Shown here piece after piece: positions 50,074 to 63,811 of a stretch of 64,000 nucleotides of DNA. Position 1 is the stretch's first letter, and each line of letters begins with the position of its first letter. This DNA is from Nissolia schottii (lineage: Eukaryota; Streptophyta; Magnoliopsida; Fabales; Fabaceae), in assembly GCA_003254905.1 (NCBI GenBank), contig QANU01062782.1:717075-781074 (forward strand), read 5' to 3'. Below the pieces are notes generated by a model. It did no database searches. It was given only the letters and a program-made list of their open reading frames with translations, and was not told the DNA's origin. A program made the translations under genes and the position numbers.

Positions 50074-52608
50074 TTTGCATATTTTTAATACGATTGAAAG
50101 TGTTAAATCGTAAATAGAGCATTTTTTTCACGTAAGAATTTATTTCAATATCCCATCATCTACATGAGCTAACTTGTAGGGACTTTAATTAAATTAATTG
50201 ACATATTCAATAATGTACATTTACGAGACATAACCCTAAAAAGATATGATAAAATACACTCATATATAGATGCCTTTTTATATCTGACTTTGATTACGTG
50301 ACATATACCAACCTCTTCTACATGTTAGTTGTTAAGTAACAGCAGCACAAATTCTCCAGAAAATAGGTCTCGCCAAATTATTTCGCCAGAGAAAGCCATG
50401 ATAAAATAACTAACATCATGCACATGAAAAGACATCGACCAAATCTTAAAATTATTCAGACTGAATGATTTGTTCTACAGGGCACATAAAAACATTTAAA
50501 TAATTATCATCAAATTATTTAAATCACAAACTTAAAAGTATATATTCTAACCGAAAACCGGTATGTCTTTATATTAAAAAGGTAAGGTTTAGGGAAATAT
50601 AGTAAAATAAATAAAATTACACTTAGTACATCTAGTACTACTATATAACAAACTATATTGGATTTGTCATTTGTTTAGTACATATGTAGTAATTTACTCA
50701 CTCTTAATTATTGTAAACCCTAAACCACAATTCGTACCTATTAACTTTATTGTCAATCATGGCTTTGGAAGTGCTTTGGGAACTTTAGCGAAGATCTTCA
50801 GTATGAGAAGAAGTTACATATCAAAATCGCAAAAACTAAACCCTATCATTAGTATGTAGATCTTCGACATTATTGAATAATATGAATATTTTCACAATAT
50901 TAATTATCTATTTATAAATATAAATTCTTCAAAATTAATCATAGAGTATAGATTTATAAATAACTTATAATTGCAAATAGCTAATTAATATTGTGAAATA
51001 GTAGTCTTGTAACCAAAATTAAAGACAGTTTGTTTCCATTGAATAGACGAGGTACTAATCAAGTGAATGTGTGACGTATAAAAGAATAAGCGGTGCGTCA
51101 TGCGTAATCATATATCACAGTAAAAATCTCAAAATAATTCATACAAGGCCAAGATCTTAAACATCTAGAAGGCTAATTTTAATTTAGAAATATGATTGGT
51201 AATGTAAAAAGTAGATATAAATACATCAATTATGGAAAGCTTATGTACCTCTCAGAAGACTAGTTCAAGAGAAATGACAAATGAGTGCATCATCTAATTA
51301 GAGTTAATTGGATGGGAGCGGTTGCTTAAAAGGGACAACTTATGTTCTTTTTCATTTTTAATCTTTTCAATGGAAGAACTTGACATTTTGTTTCTGAAAT
51401 ATCAAACGAATAATAATTAAAAAAAACAATAATAATGAAAAAGCATGATATTGTTGACCAAAAAATTGGTTTTTATCTATAATAAGTGGCATAAAAAAGT
51501 ATAGAAGGGTATTTGGTGTTGATGATGGAAGTCATTATCAAGAAAGAAGAGGGGCAGGTTATTTGTTAGGTGTATTGAGCATTCATAGAGATAAAAAGAA
51601 TCTTTATGGATGTCGACGCACTTGGGTTGCTTCCAACCCCCAAATTTAAGGCATGATAGTAATAATAACAATAATAATAATAAAAAAAAAAAATAGTCAT
51701 TTTCATGGTCCACACATTCTGCCATATATTGCTATGGCTATATTAATATATATTTATATTTAGATTCTTGAAACGGCTTTCGTAGGCTAATTCCCTCTGG
51801 TGGAAAAAAAATCAAGCTGACTCAATTTGGTATGACCAAATATATTTATATAAATTATATATACTCAAGTTTTGTTAATTTAATGAGAGTTAATTAAAGG
51901 CTCACACACTCACAAAAATAAAATCGTCACCTTTTACATCCTTTGGACTATTACTAGTCAGCTAGGGCATGCTACATGTATCATTGGCATTTGGCTGATA
52001 GTCTCACTTATTCTCTCTTTCTTATTTTATGTTTGAAAATCAAATATGGCGCATTCTATTATGGCACCTCTCATGTTCTATATCATGACCTAGTTTTGAG
52101 TTGAAATGAGGCTGAAAATTATATTGGTTGTCACCACACCTTTAACTCAATCTATTGTGTAATATTTATTTTTTATGTTTTGTAATATTAATTATTTATC
52201 TATTTATATGACTGCCTGTACCGTTACCTACTGTTAATATATTATATATAGCAGTTGATAGTTGATACTATTTTCTCTGTGCTTGGGCCCTAGTTTCCGT
52301 TCAATCATAATATATTAGAGCAAGCGCCTTAATTAATTTAGTTATATTGCAAGAGTCTGTTAAAAGATAGGAAAACACAAACAAAAGGCTAAGTCAAAAA
52401 ACCAAACGAGGGGAAGATTGTGCTATATTGAGGCAATTAATTGATTTGTAAGATGGAGACCATATGTGAATGAGACCAAGTGACGTGAAATTGTTTTCAT
52501 GAAAGGATTAATTTCCACAAGTGGCTGGGAAGTAATGATGAGAGTATACATCAAGAAGGTAAAGTTCATGATATAGCTAGGTGGCCACGCGATGATAGTG
52601 AACGAGGT

Positions 52609-52654
<46 letters not shown>

Positions 52655-55600
52655 GCTAGGAAAGGAGTTTGGAAAATGAAGAAGGTGCAACAGTTACTTG
52701 AGTAATGGCATCACTCCAAGTCTGGGAGTATTAGTTAGGATCCAAATATTATTAGAACCAAGGAAGAGAAAAGAAACAATATGTCAGAGATTTTAATGGC
52801 AGAACGTTGTTAAGTCTTGATGATAGTTAAATTTGCTTTCTTGTGCTTTATATTTTTGTTCTCTCATGATATTTACCGTCAAAATATTGACTAATTTCTT
52901 AATGTACTGTATGTTTGTATAAAGCTACTTCATGCCCATTGTTGTATTTAGCATTTTAAAGGAAAAGAAAAATTAAATTCTTAAGGTTACCACATGGCAT
53001 TATTGGGGAGGTCTTTCTCCCTCACTCTAGAAAAATGAATAATAATTCTCCATCGTATTAATTAAACTACTAGAAATCAATCTAACTGAAATTATTTTTC
53101 TTTTCTAAAAATATTTCGAGGACATTTGTTAAGAAACTCAACAAAAAAAAATACTATTTGATCACAATGCACATGCACACTATACATATAAAGTGATACG
53201 ATTATGAAAGAATTATTCTAACAGCCCTTATTTAGTAGAATTTCAATCAATCGTTAATCTTAAAAGTGACACCTTTAGTCCTATCAAATTTTGTATAATA
53301 CAAGATAATGTGTTTCAACCTTAAATTAATAGAGTTTTACTCGTGTTAAGAATTGATAAACATAGAAGCAGAGATTAATGCGTAGAAACTTGGAATTTTC
53401 TTCAGATGAAGCAATTCTTATCTTGAAGGGAACCCTTTCTTTCCAAGTTCCAATTAAGCACATAAATGTGCATTAAATTTAACTTAAATAACAAGTTAGT
53501 TTTATGCATTCCCCTTTGTAGCAGTTCTTTGATAGTTATAAGTTTAACTAGGCTAGTAGTGTTGCCTTGTCTTGCAGCATGAGTTTATTGTAAAGCTAAC
53601 AAACCAATCCACATCACAAAGCACTTTTCCCCCCTTTGAACTCAAATTTCCATTTTCCCCCCTTCATGATAGTAATTATTTCCCTATTGACTTGAAACCA
53701 AAAGTCAACATTTCACCAATCATACATCGGCCACTTGGAATGTTCCAACTTGCTTTAACTTTTTAAATAACTTTTTTTTTAATCCAATCGTGTATACTAT
53801 ATAATAGATGATTTTTAATTAAAGTATGTAGTAATTAATATATGGTAGCACAACTTCCCAAGGGTTCCGTCTCCACGCAAGGTTTGAATTTTGACGATAT
53901 ATGGGTTTGAGTCTGTAATGTGAAAGGTTCCCTCTTTGATTTGATTCTAGCAGAGGTCAAGGATTAATTTGACTGTTCTAACTACTAACACTTTCCTCCT
54001 TTTAATTATTTCCACTTTATATTAATAATGTAGAACTTGATTTGATCATAGTGTGGCCCACCAACTCACTTACTAGTAAACAAAAAGATAAAGAAAGAAA
54101 TAGCCTTTTTCATGAAATTAATAATTTTAGTTAGAATCGTTAATTGTATAATACTAATTACACATGCAAATAATTTAGGATGATTTGACTTAGTCACGGG
54201 CTCCGTCATTTTCCTACCTAGTATTCTTACCTTGCCTTTCTCCCTTCTCTTTAAAACAACTCTGTTTTGTTCTGCTTTCAATCGCACGACCTGCTTCAAA
54301 AGATTATCAATTGATGCATTGAAGAGAGAGCAAAAAATGGTTGTGACAGTTGGTCGGAAGGGAGATCGTATTTTTAAAAAGAAGTGAGTTTAATTTTTTT
54401 TAGAGTTATTTTAATAGGTAATTTAAAAGTATTTTTTTTAAATATTCAAAAAAATTTAGAAACATGCTTTTAATTTTTTATAAAATGATCGGTGTTAAAC
54501 TTACTTAAATTTTTGTTAATAAATTCTTTTTTTTTAAAGAGAGACTAATAAGAAAATTGATTTTTGGCCTACTAACAACATTTGATTTAAGAAACTTTAA
54601 AGGGATGCGTTGCTTTTAACACAGGTTGTTCTATTTCTCATGCTTTAAGCTAAGACTACTAATTAAGGTGTTAAAGCTCTATATGTATTGATAACCTATT
54701 ATCAAGCACCGAATTCAAAACCTCAAAAGTGAGACTTTCAGTTTCAGTGACAAAGCATTCGGCAATTGAGATAAGTTTGATTCTTCCAAAACCCCAAAAG
54801 TAGCTTTGGAATTTACAATCTCTTACCAAGTCACTGATGTATCCAACAAAACTATGTAGAACTTTCTTCCATTCAACAATGAAATTTGTTGAATTCCCCT
54901 CACAAGACTACAAAAATTGTTTTCCCCTTGACATGATTACACAAAGGAAACATACACTAGAGAGAGACTGGCCTCTCTCTAAAGTTTTAAAATATACAAC
55001 TTCCAAAATGTCAATTTGACTGCTTAATTAATTGTCACTTGCATCATACGCTATCATTACTATTATCTTGTTTCGTTTATTTTTTTAATATGAAGGCTGA
55101 ATAATCATCATTGTGCCTGTAAAGGAAAATATGCAATGGAAGAATGCAACAAACTTTTTATAAAGAACAAAACCAAATCCCCATATACCTAATTCTTTGT
55201 TTATATAAGTTAATCATAGTACTCAATGAAGCCATCTTTCATACTGTGATAAATTGGGGGGGGGGGGGGGAAGCATAGTATACCCCTATATGATATGATA
55301 TTCCATAACCCAAAATGGTTCAAGACAATGTTCACCTAATTCCAACTAGCAATATGCTTTACACAAAACAAAGAGTTACTTATTCACATGTGCTTGACAA
55401 ATTTAAGAATAAAATTTTAATTTTGTCTATTGACAATATAAAATTTTTACACTTAGATTAACATAAATAATTTACTTTCTCTCTACTTCTTTAAAAATGA
55501 CGCATATTAAAATATTAGATTGAATGCAGAATAAATATAATCTCTAACTGTGTGCTTTTATCTCAACCTCTTCAAATTGCCACTGAGAACTTTTTGTCAA

Positions 55601-57698
55601 ACAGTTTACATGGGAGAATTCGGATAGAGTTTACTTACCAATTGTTGTTGTGTGAAGTGAAGTGCTTTTTGAATTTTAATTCTGAGTGGTCAAAGGAGTG
55701 CAGAAGCCTAAGATAATTATTGGAACCTTTGACAATGCTATAGCTGTTTTATCTTTTGTCATTTTCTTCTTTGTTTGGTTGGTGGCTTACTTTTTCTTCA
55801 ATCAAATTACCCACATAAAGGCATTCACAACTTGTAGTTTGCAGCTATTTGTTATAGGACTGAGGACCACCAAGTTGCACAAAAGACAATGGTTTGAACA
55901 AGTCAAAAGGTGCATAAATTTGATTTTTCAGTAATGTTACAAGAATTAATTATCTCACAAACTTGTTTTTGAGTATGAGTGTTTTTTCAAAATCTAGTTG
56001 GGGGAGGGGAGCGTAAACTTTGGAGGAGATTTAAATTAATGGACTAAATGCAAAATTATAAAATGAATTTAATGTCAAATTTTGATTTAAAATTTATCCT
56101 CTTTATTTAGTCTAAAATTTACTAATGCCTGAGATTATTTTATATTCACACTTAAAACATAACAAATTTATTGTCAAACATATATCGTAAACATTTTTTT
56201 TAGGTAAATCAAGAATATTTATTACTGGTAATAATGACTATTCCTCTAAAAAAATAAGAATTACGAGTCTAAAACTAATTATGAATGTTCACATCATATT
56301 TTGTCACATAATTTGAACATATAAATAGCATTTGGTACTTGATACAGAACAAGAAATAGAGACACAGACAGAAAAAATTTCTATCCATTTACGCCTCAGT
56401 TTTCTGCTGCTTAGGCATTAAATTTCTATCTTCTGCCCCAGCTTCAGTATTTCCTTCATTAATTAATTTTTTTATGAAGGTATTATTAAACTCGTCGGCT
56501 TATCACCAAATCAAGTTTTTAAGCCCACCACGTACTGACCCAGCTAGTTTAGCTAGCAGCCTAAGGGCCTATTATTCTTGGAGCACCTAATAGCATAAGA
56601 GGCCCATTGTTTGGGAATATAATAAAAAGCCTAAGACAACACCCTCCCCAACCCCCCAAAAAAATATGGGTCTATTTCTTGAGCTTAGGCAATACTATTA
56701 GGTGCCTAATAATGCATGATGCAACTAATATTCCCTATGAACGATGAATGCACGTCTTTCATTGTCAGCAGCCCAATAATGCATGCATGTTGCAACGTGT
56801 GCAATATGGATAAGGTCATTGAAAATGAAAGAGGGCATGACTAGGAATATATCTTGTGTCCTCTTCCTCCACAATTTTGTATGATTAGATTGTTGACGAA
56901 AGTCGGAACCTACTTACATGATTGGATGCTGTTAACCTTCCTTGAAGGAGGACAAAAGAGTTTATTTACCAGAAAAGTGGAGATGATTTTTTAGCATATT
57001 TAATTTTTATATAGAAACACTGAGAATCAATTTTGATAGTTCTTGCACTAGTCTTGTTTGCATCTACTCATAGTGTACCATACAAATTCATGATAAAAAT
57101 AACACCTCGTTTGTCAAATACATTATTTCAATTTTATGCTTAATAGTCCAAATAATGATGGTTTTCAGACAATCAAGAACTTCATACTTTTTCTAATGCC
57201 AGCAAATTAAGCTACATATTGAACCAGCCACACATTTTAGTTCTTGAATCTAACATGACATGACTCCACACATAAGAATCTTTCTAGGCATAAAATGTGG
57301 CCAATGCAAAGAAACATTTTTTACCTAGGACTGAAATTTATCATTTTTATTTGAAAATTGGAGGCACCTAGATAAAGATTGATGAACAACTCTGCTTGAT
57401 TGTGAACAAACTCTATATATAGTATATATACTGCATTTGGTATAAGTATTAGTGAAAAGGTAGAGAGACAAAAATACAACAGAAAATTTATGTATTTTTT
57501 GTACTTTATTAAAATTGAGATAGGAAATTTTTGTCTAAAAGAACATAGAATTGAAGCTTGAAAGGACATAAATTTTCTCTATCTTCATCCTCATGTCTCT
57601 AACCTCATATCTTGTCCTTGGTATCAAACACAGCCTAAAAGTTCACAGCCAAAATGATTCAGAAACAAGTACAAGCGACCAGAAATGTTATCTAATGA
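49601..57698. other. AT-rich intergenic DNA
   Basis: No gene is supported in this 8-kb stretch. It contains (TA)n runs at 50035-50070 and 52612-52649 and a G-run at about 55257-55270. A small inverted repeat lies at about 56580-56705 (GAGCACCTAATAGCAT against its mirror ATACTATTAGGTGC). A GC-richer patch at 49735-49930 has no recognised identity. Confidence 0.55.
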
Positions 57699-58192
57699 TG
57701 TTACGTACCCCCTAGTGATCAGGAAGTAGAAATGGATAAAGCAGGAAGAAATTCAAGAATTTCAGCACTGCCCTTCAGCTACAGCCAAAGGAGAAGCCAA
57801 ACAGATAGGGGAGAGCATATTAGATTTGCGGTTATTAAGATAAGACTTAGTTAGTTACGAAGATATTATTTAAAGTTAAATTAGGACTATATTAGGAAGA
57901 TATCATTTAAAGTTAAATTAGGATTCTGTTAGTTAGGAAGATATTATTAGGATGAAATTAGTTAGGAAGAATAAAATAAGTTAGTTATGAAGTAGTCTGT
58001 AGATAGAAGAGAATTAAGGGAGAGGAGACAGGTTTTTTGAGAGACCAGAATAGATCAGGCGAGAAAACACTTTCTCGAGAATTGTCATTCTTCTATTTTG
58101 TTATTTTCAAGGCTAGACCTAATTGGGTCCTATCTTAAACAATTTTTCTTTAAATTTTGTCATATTTTGTGAGTTTGGTACTAGTTGTTACA
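57699..58192 (+). repeat. 5' LTR
   Basis: Begins TGTTACGTACCCCC and ends TTGTTACA. Contains repeated sub-units of GAAGATATTATTTAAAG followed by TTAAATTAGGA (three partial copies, about 57858-57950). By eye, roughly nine bases in ten match the 3' LTR, so the insertion is not very recent. Confidence 0.93.
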
Positions 58193-58194
58193 AC

Positions 58195-58212
58195 TGGCAT
58201 CAGAGCACATTC
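58195..58212 (+). other. Primer-binding site (initiator tRNA-Met type)
   Basis: TGGCATCAGAGCAC, one change from the usual plant TGGTATCAGAGC, placed 2 bases after the 5' LTR. Confidence 0.85.
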
Positions 58213-59010
58213 TTGGGCATGCTGCGTATGGTGGCATCCACTCATCAGACTTCAGCAATGGAGACCAGGATGGAGGCGCTGGAATAAAGATTGGAGGAGC
58301 AGACCAGAAATATAGAATTGATCCTGAAACAACTAGCAGATCAGAGCATAAGACAACAACCTGAAGCAGGAGATGAACAAAGGGACAACTAGAAAAATCG
58401 TAACTAGGAAGACGATGAAGATGAAGTTAATTCAGGGAGACCACCCAGATTAGGGGTAAACTGCAAGGTGGAATTTCCAACCTTCAAAAGGGAAGAAGTT
58501 TGTGAATGGTTAGTACGAATCGATAGATATTTCAGAGTAGCCCAAATTGTGACTGCAAAAAAAATTGGAATATGCAGCCATGACACTAACAGGGGAAGCA
58601 TTGACGTGGTTTGAATGGTGGGAAAAGCAAACTTTGTTTCATATCTGGACGAGATTCAAGCAGGACCTCCTAAAGAGATTTCAACTAGGAGTAGCTGTAA
58701 ATCTGATAGGACCTCTGTTGGACGTGAGACAACATGAAATTGTTATGTAGTATCATCGTGACTTTGAACTCACAGCTAGAAACCAACACAATTTGGATCA
58801 GGACACTTTAATGGGGATCTTTATGAATGGATTGAAGGAAGAAATAAAGGCAGAGCTGAACATAGCCAATTTTGAATCTTTATCGGATATTATGGATAAA
58901 GCAGTAGCTATTGAAGCCCGTAACACCGCTTGGAAGAATGCAGGGATTTCTCCAAGAGGCCGAAGGATTGAGACAACATATAGAGGTAGTAACCTAGGGT
59001 TGAATTGAAA
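58213..59010 (+). pseudogene. gag remnant
   Basis: Frame pieces show METRMEALE then a stop, then a retrotransposon-gag-type stretch with ALTWFEWWEKQT (58598-58633) and a segment DLLKRFQLGVAV. A further piece has GLKEEIKAELN (58831-58863), typical of plant Gypsy gag. Stops at about 58284, 58390 and 58748 break it. Confidence 0.8.
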
Positions 59011-59023
59011 TACCGTATGGGAC

Positions 59024-59806
59024 ATGCCTAAATTATCCATGGTATCAAGAAATGCTGCAAGAGCAGGAAATGGAATTGTGGGCCAGAATTCAAAGATTAT
59101 GGCCAACAACACCCACGCCACTGCAATAACTTCAGGGGCCAGCAGTAGCAGTCAGCCAAGCACTAAAGGGAGTGGACCACGCAGGTTATCAATAGAAGAG
59201 TGGGCCGAAAGACAGAAAAAGGGATTGTGCTTCAAATATGCAGAAAGATGGGGTCCAAATCATGTGTTCATGTTCAAACATTTTCAAATTTTTCTGCTAG
59301 AAGAAGAAACAGAAATAAAGGAAGAAGATGAGCATATTTTGTCACCAGATGAAGTAGAAAAACAACAACTGGAAATGCAAAAACTAAAACTACAATTATC
59401 CTCTTATAGTTATTGGGGACTCACCACCCATAAGACCTTCAAAGTCAAGGGAAAAATAAAAGGAGAAGAGGTGATTGTTCTCATTGATCCAGGAGCTTCC
59501 ATAAATTTCATAGCAACCAAAATTGTCAAAAGATTGAGGCTGCCAACAACAAGCATAAGGGAGCTTCAAGTGGAGGTAGGGAATAGAAATATTGAGAAGG
59601 GAAATCTGGGTTGTGAAAATGTAGTAATCGAAGTCCAAGGACTGCAGATAACCCAACCTTTCTTTGTAATGGAGTTAGGCCAAACTGAAGTGGTACTGGG
59701 AACAGGTTGGATGGCAAGTTTAGGGAGATTTGTGGGGGATTACAATGAAATGATAAGTTGGAGGGAAGGAAAACAGGAGTATATATTGAGGGAGACTCGT
59801 CCCTAA
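59024..59806 (+). pseudogene. Gag C-terminus and retropepsin-like protease remnant
   Basis: A continuous 260-codon frame. Its first part covers the gag tail (the zinc knuckle is not intact). Its second part is the protease: IVLIDPGASINFI has DPGA (59485-59496) in place of the usual DSGA or DTGA active site. This change may inactivate it. The end WMASLGRFVGDYNEMI is typical of plant Gypsy elements. Confidence 0.8.
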
Positions 59807-60089
59807 GTTGAAGTAAGGCATCGTGGAAAGCTACTCTTAATGCATTAAAAGGGATAGATGGGGGATTTCTTATTACTCAGGTTTAGCACACAGAAACAAC
59901 AGAAGATGAAGCACAATTGTCCAATAACATCCAGAATCTCTTAGAAGAATACCCGAATTTATTTCAGAAACCACAGGGGCTACCACCGTAACGAGAGCAA
60001 GATCATGCTATTACCTTTAAAGAGGGAGCCCAGATCCCACATCTACTACCCTACAAGTACCCTCATTATCAGAAAGATGAGATAGAAAA

Positions 60090-60698
60090 ATGGTGGAAAG
60101 GATGCTGCAATCAGAAGTAATACAGCCAAGTAACAACCCTTTCTCTAGCCCGGTCATTCTGGTTAAGAAGAAAGATGGAGGGTGGCAATTTTGTGTGGAC
60201 TATAGAGCACTAAATAAGGTGACTGTATTGGATAAATTCCCAATCCCAGTGATTAAAGAGTTACTAGACGAGATCGAAAGGGCCAGCATTTTTTCCAAGT
60301 TGGATATGAAATCCGAGTACCACCAAATAAGAATGCTTGAAGAAGATATTAAGAAGAAAACCTTTAGGACTCATGAAGGGCACTACGAGTTTAGAGTCAT
60401 GCCTTTTGGCCTGACCAATGCACCATTAACCTTCCAAGCTTTAATGAATAATATATTAAAGCCATATCTGCGAAAGTTTGTGTTAGTTTTCTTTGATGAT
60501 ATTCTGGTCTACAATCCGGATCAAGAGCACCACCTGCAACATTTAAGGCAAGTGTTCGAAGTGTTGAGACAACAACAATTATACCTCAACAAGAAGAAAT
60601 GCAACTTTGAACAAGCAAAGATAGAATATTTGGGACATATAATTTCTGCAGAAGGAGTGGCAGCCGATCCAAAGAAGATACAAGACATGCTAGACTAG
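60090..60698 (+). pseudogene. Reverse transcriptase remnant
   Basis: A 202-codon frame covering most RT blocks: [37 protein letters not shown], and the catalytic VFFDDILVY (about 60486-60513), with the double Asp kept. [16 protein letters not shown] follows. A stop at 60696-60698 ends the frame just before the RNase H region. Upstream text from 59880 is in broken frames. Confidence 0.9.
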
Positions 60699-61400
60699 CT
60701 GGTTCCCAAGGACATCACGAGTCTGAGAGGATTCTTAGGGCTCACAGGATACTATCGCAGGTTTGTAAAGAACTGTGGAAGGATAGCATGACCATTAACA
60801 CAATTGCTGAAAAAGGATGGCTTTTGGTGGGACAAGGAAACTTAGCAGTCCTTTGACAAATTAAAGCAGCAATGGTGATTGTCCCTGTGTTGGCAATACC
60901 CTCTTTTTCCAAACCATTTGCAATCGAGACGAATGCCTCAAGGAAGGGGATTGGGACAGTTTTGTCATAGGAAGGAAGACTCGTAGCTTACATGAGTCAC
61001 AAGCTATCGGAAAGGAACCAACAGAAGTCTGTATATGAGAAAGAATTAATGGTAATTGTTCTTGCCATTCAGAAGTGGAGGCAATACCTACTTGGACAAC
61101 ATTTCGTGATATACACCGATCAGAAGAGCCTCAAATTTCTGTTAGAACAATGACTTGGGGAATAAGAACAACATAAATGGGTATCCAAGATGGTGGGATA
61201 CGACTTCTCAACCAAATATAAGGCCGGACGGGAGAATCAGGTAGCTGATGCACTATCTCGGAAGATTCAATTTTCAGCTCTCACCATGGCTCGGACAACC
61301 GAATGGGAACGGATAGAAGAAGAAGTCAAACGACTCAAAGTTATTAGGTATTGTCCAAGAATTGCTGCAAAACATAGATTCATATCTAGGTTTTGAACTA
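60699..61400 (+). pseudogene. RNase H domain remnant
   Basis: Pieces such as [52 protein letters not shown], and ENQVADALSRK (about 61231-61263) appear in order. In-frame stops (for example near 60790, 60847, 60968, 61150) and the change of the first catalytic Asp context (ETNAS) show decay. Confidence 0.8.
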
Positions 61401-62290
61401 AGGAAAGGGAGGTTACACTACAAAAGGCGACTGGTGATGTCCAAAAGCTCAAAACGGATACTACTTATACTTCAAGAATTTCACGACTCCAAGATAGGTG
61501 GGCATTCAAGACATTTCAGAACTTATAAAAGGATATCTAGGGTTGTGTATTGGGAAGGAATGAAGAAACGAATCCTAGAAAATGTATGAGAATGTGAGGT
61601 ATGTCAAATAAATAAGCACCAAAATCTAGCACTAACAGAATTATTACAACCTCTACCCATTTCGGAAAATGTTTGGGCTGACATCACCATGGATTTCATT
61701 GGTGGCTTACCTAAGGTAATGGGGAAAGATACAATAATAGTGGTGGTAGATTGAATGACCAAATGTGCTCATTTCTTTGCCCTTCCCCATCCGTATACAA
61801 CTAAAGAGATAACAACCCTATTTGTGGAAGAAGTAGTCAAGCTGCATGGTTTTCCAACTTCCATTGTTTCAGTCAGGGACAGATTATTCATGAGTACTTT
61901 TTAGACTGAAATCTTTAAAGAAGCAGGACCTAAACTCAAGATGACCTCGGCATACCATCCTCAATCGAATGGGCAAAGTGAGGTAGTCAATAAATGCGTT
62001 GAGACTTACCTCCGGTGCTTTTCAGGCGACAAACCAAGTTAGTGGCCGAAATGGTTGCAATGGGCTGAGTATTGGTACAATACTAATTACCATTAATCCA
62101 TTAAAATGTCGCCGTTTAAAGCCTTGAATGGCAGAGAGCCACCACCACTGCTAAGAGGAGAAGGAGGAGCCATAATCGATGAGATACAAGGCTTGATGCA
62201 AGAAAGAAATTAAATACTAGATGAATTGAAATTACATCTAGACCAAACTTAACATGGAATGAAGATATATGCAGACAAGAAGTGAAGAGA
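61401..62290 (+). pseudogene. Integrase remnant
   Basis: Words seen in order: EFHDSKIGGHSRHFRTYKR, ECEVCQINKHQN, WADITMDFIGGLP, HGFPTSIVSVRDRL, TSAYHPQSNGQSEVVN and MSPFKALNGREPPP. The D, D and E of the catalytic triad can be assigned, but stops (for example about 61587, 61753, 61902, 62040, 62094) make it non-functional. Confidence 0.85.
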
Positions 62291-62699
62291 TGTGGAATTC
62301 CAACCCGGTGATATGGTTTTCCTTAAGATCCAACCATACCGAATGCGATCATTAGCCAAAAAAATGAACCAGAAACTCAGTGCTAGATTCTATGGTCCCT
62401 ATGAAGTATTGGAAAGGATTGGCCAAGTAACTTATAAACTTAAGCTTCCTAATTCCACTCGCGTGCACCCAGTTACCATCACAACCACTACCTTAAGCTT
62501 TGACCGAAGATTGGGAATTGATGGTTGAACCAAAACAAGTACTCGCTACTAGAAAAAATGAAGCAGGACAACTTGAAGTTCTGCTCTAGTGGAAGGATCT
62601 ACCAGAATTTGAAAACTCTTGGGAGTCAGCAGCAGATATTTTGCACTGCTTTCGAAAATTCCACCTTGAGGACAAGGTACGTCTTGAAGGGGAGGGTAT
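62291..62699 (+). pseudogene. Integrase C-terminus and chromodomain-like tail, with polypurine tract
   Basis: FQPGDMVFLKIQPYR and LSARFYGPYEVLERIGQVTY belong to the integrase C-terminal part. After a frame break come WKDLPEFENSWESAADI and FRKFHLEDKV, a chromodomain of the plant chromovirus type. The polypurine tract GAAGGGGAGGG (62686-62696) directly precedes the 3' LTR. Confidence 0.8.
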
Positions 62700-63198
62700 T
62701 GTTACATACCCCCTAGTAATCAAGAAGTGGAAGTGGAAAAAGGAGGGAGAAATTCAAAAATTACACCACTGCCCTTCAGCTACAGCCAAAGGAGAAGCCA
62801 AACAGATAAGGGAGAGCGGATTAGATTTGCGGTTATTAAGATAAGATTTTGTTAGTTAAGAAGATATTATTTAAAGTTAAATTAAGATTCTGTTAATTAG
62901 AAAGATATTATTTAAAGTTAAATTAGAATTCTGTTACTTAGGAAGATATTATTATGATGAGATTAGTTAGGAAGAATAAAATAAATTAGTTATGAAGTAG
63001 TCTATAAATAGAAGAGAATTAAGGGAGAGGAGACAGGTTTTTTGAGAGATCAGAACAAATCAGGCGAAAAAGCATTATTTCTCGAGAATTGTCATTCTTC
63101 TATTTTGTTATTTTCAAGGCTAGACCTAATTGGGTCATATCTTAAACAATTTTCTTTAAATTCTGTCATATTTCGTGAGTTTGATAGCGGTTGTTACA
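62700..63198 (+). repeat. 3' LTR
   Basis: Begins TGTTACATACCCCC and ends TTGTTACA; same layout as the 5' LTR with scattered substitutions and small indels. Followed by the AATGA target duplication. Confidence 0.93.
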
Positions 63199-63203
63199 AA
63201 TGA

Positions 63204-63811
63204 CTTTACAAAGAAATATGTGAATTTGAGTCAGAATGAGGAGCTTTCAAACATCCTGAGTTTGTATATCAGCATTTTCTTGCTTTCTTTTGGATTTTCC
63301 ATCACTTTCTTATCATCTTTGAACCCGTGCTAGCACTCTCTACAACCTTAGCTAATCAAATCGAACCATCTTGGCAAAAACAATACAAGAGAGACACCAA
63401 GATGTGCAACTTACCGAGACACAATCAAAGGCCGCCGGCGAAGCTCACCGGAAAGAAAATGCTAAAAAGAATTAATGCCATTCATCTTTAGAACGTAATA
63501 TGTACAAAAATAATCGTTTACCAAATAAAAAATTGCCCCTTTCGTTACCACAAATCTCGTAGCCTAACTAACTATATCGTAATTCGTCATAACCAAATCT
63601 TGGCAAGGTCTTTACTTACCATATCCGCTATATAACCTGCAAAATTCCGGCAAAAGAACCTACTCACTTTCGATGTGCCTCATCAAAAGGGTGGGCGCGT
63701 AAAGAAGAAAGTTCCCATCAACTTTAGTTCCACCATTTGCCAGTAGCCAACATGCAACTTGAGCATGTCACACCCCTTTCTCTAATTGCAGAAATAGAGA
63801 TTCAGAGTAGA
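63204..63811. other. Probable TPK 3' UTR and flank
   Basis: No other gene seen. The portion nearest 63812 is expected to hold the 3' UTR of the TPK gene on the minus strand. Confidence 0.5.

Larger units (their letters stand above)
57699..63198 (+). mobile_element. Ty3/Gypsy chromovirus-type LTR retrotransposon, degenerate
   Basis: Structure: 5' LTR 57699-58192, primer-binding site from 58195, gag, protease, reverse transcriptase, RNase H, integrase and a chromodomain-like tail, polypurine tract 62686-62696, 3' LTR 62700-63198. The target duplication AATGA (57694-57698 and 63199-63203) is perfect. Size 5.5 kb and the chromodomain suggest a small chromovirus, perhaps of the Reina clade. Many in-frame stops in gag, pol and integrase show it is dead. 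It was inserted between the WRKY and TPK genes. Confidence 0.95.

Noticed and set aside
53850..53990. Possible SINE (GGTTCCGTCTCCACGCAAGG)
   Set aside because: No A/B-box pair with the right spacing and no tail.
55257..55270. G-run
   Set aside because: A single homopolymer, possibly of sequencing origin; no further meaning.
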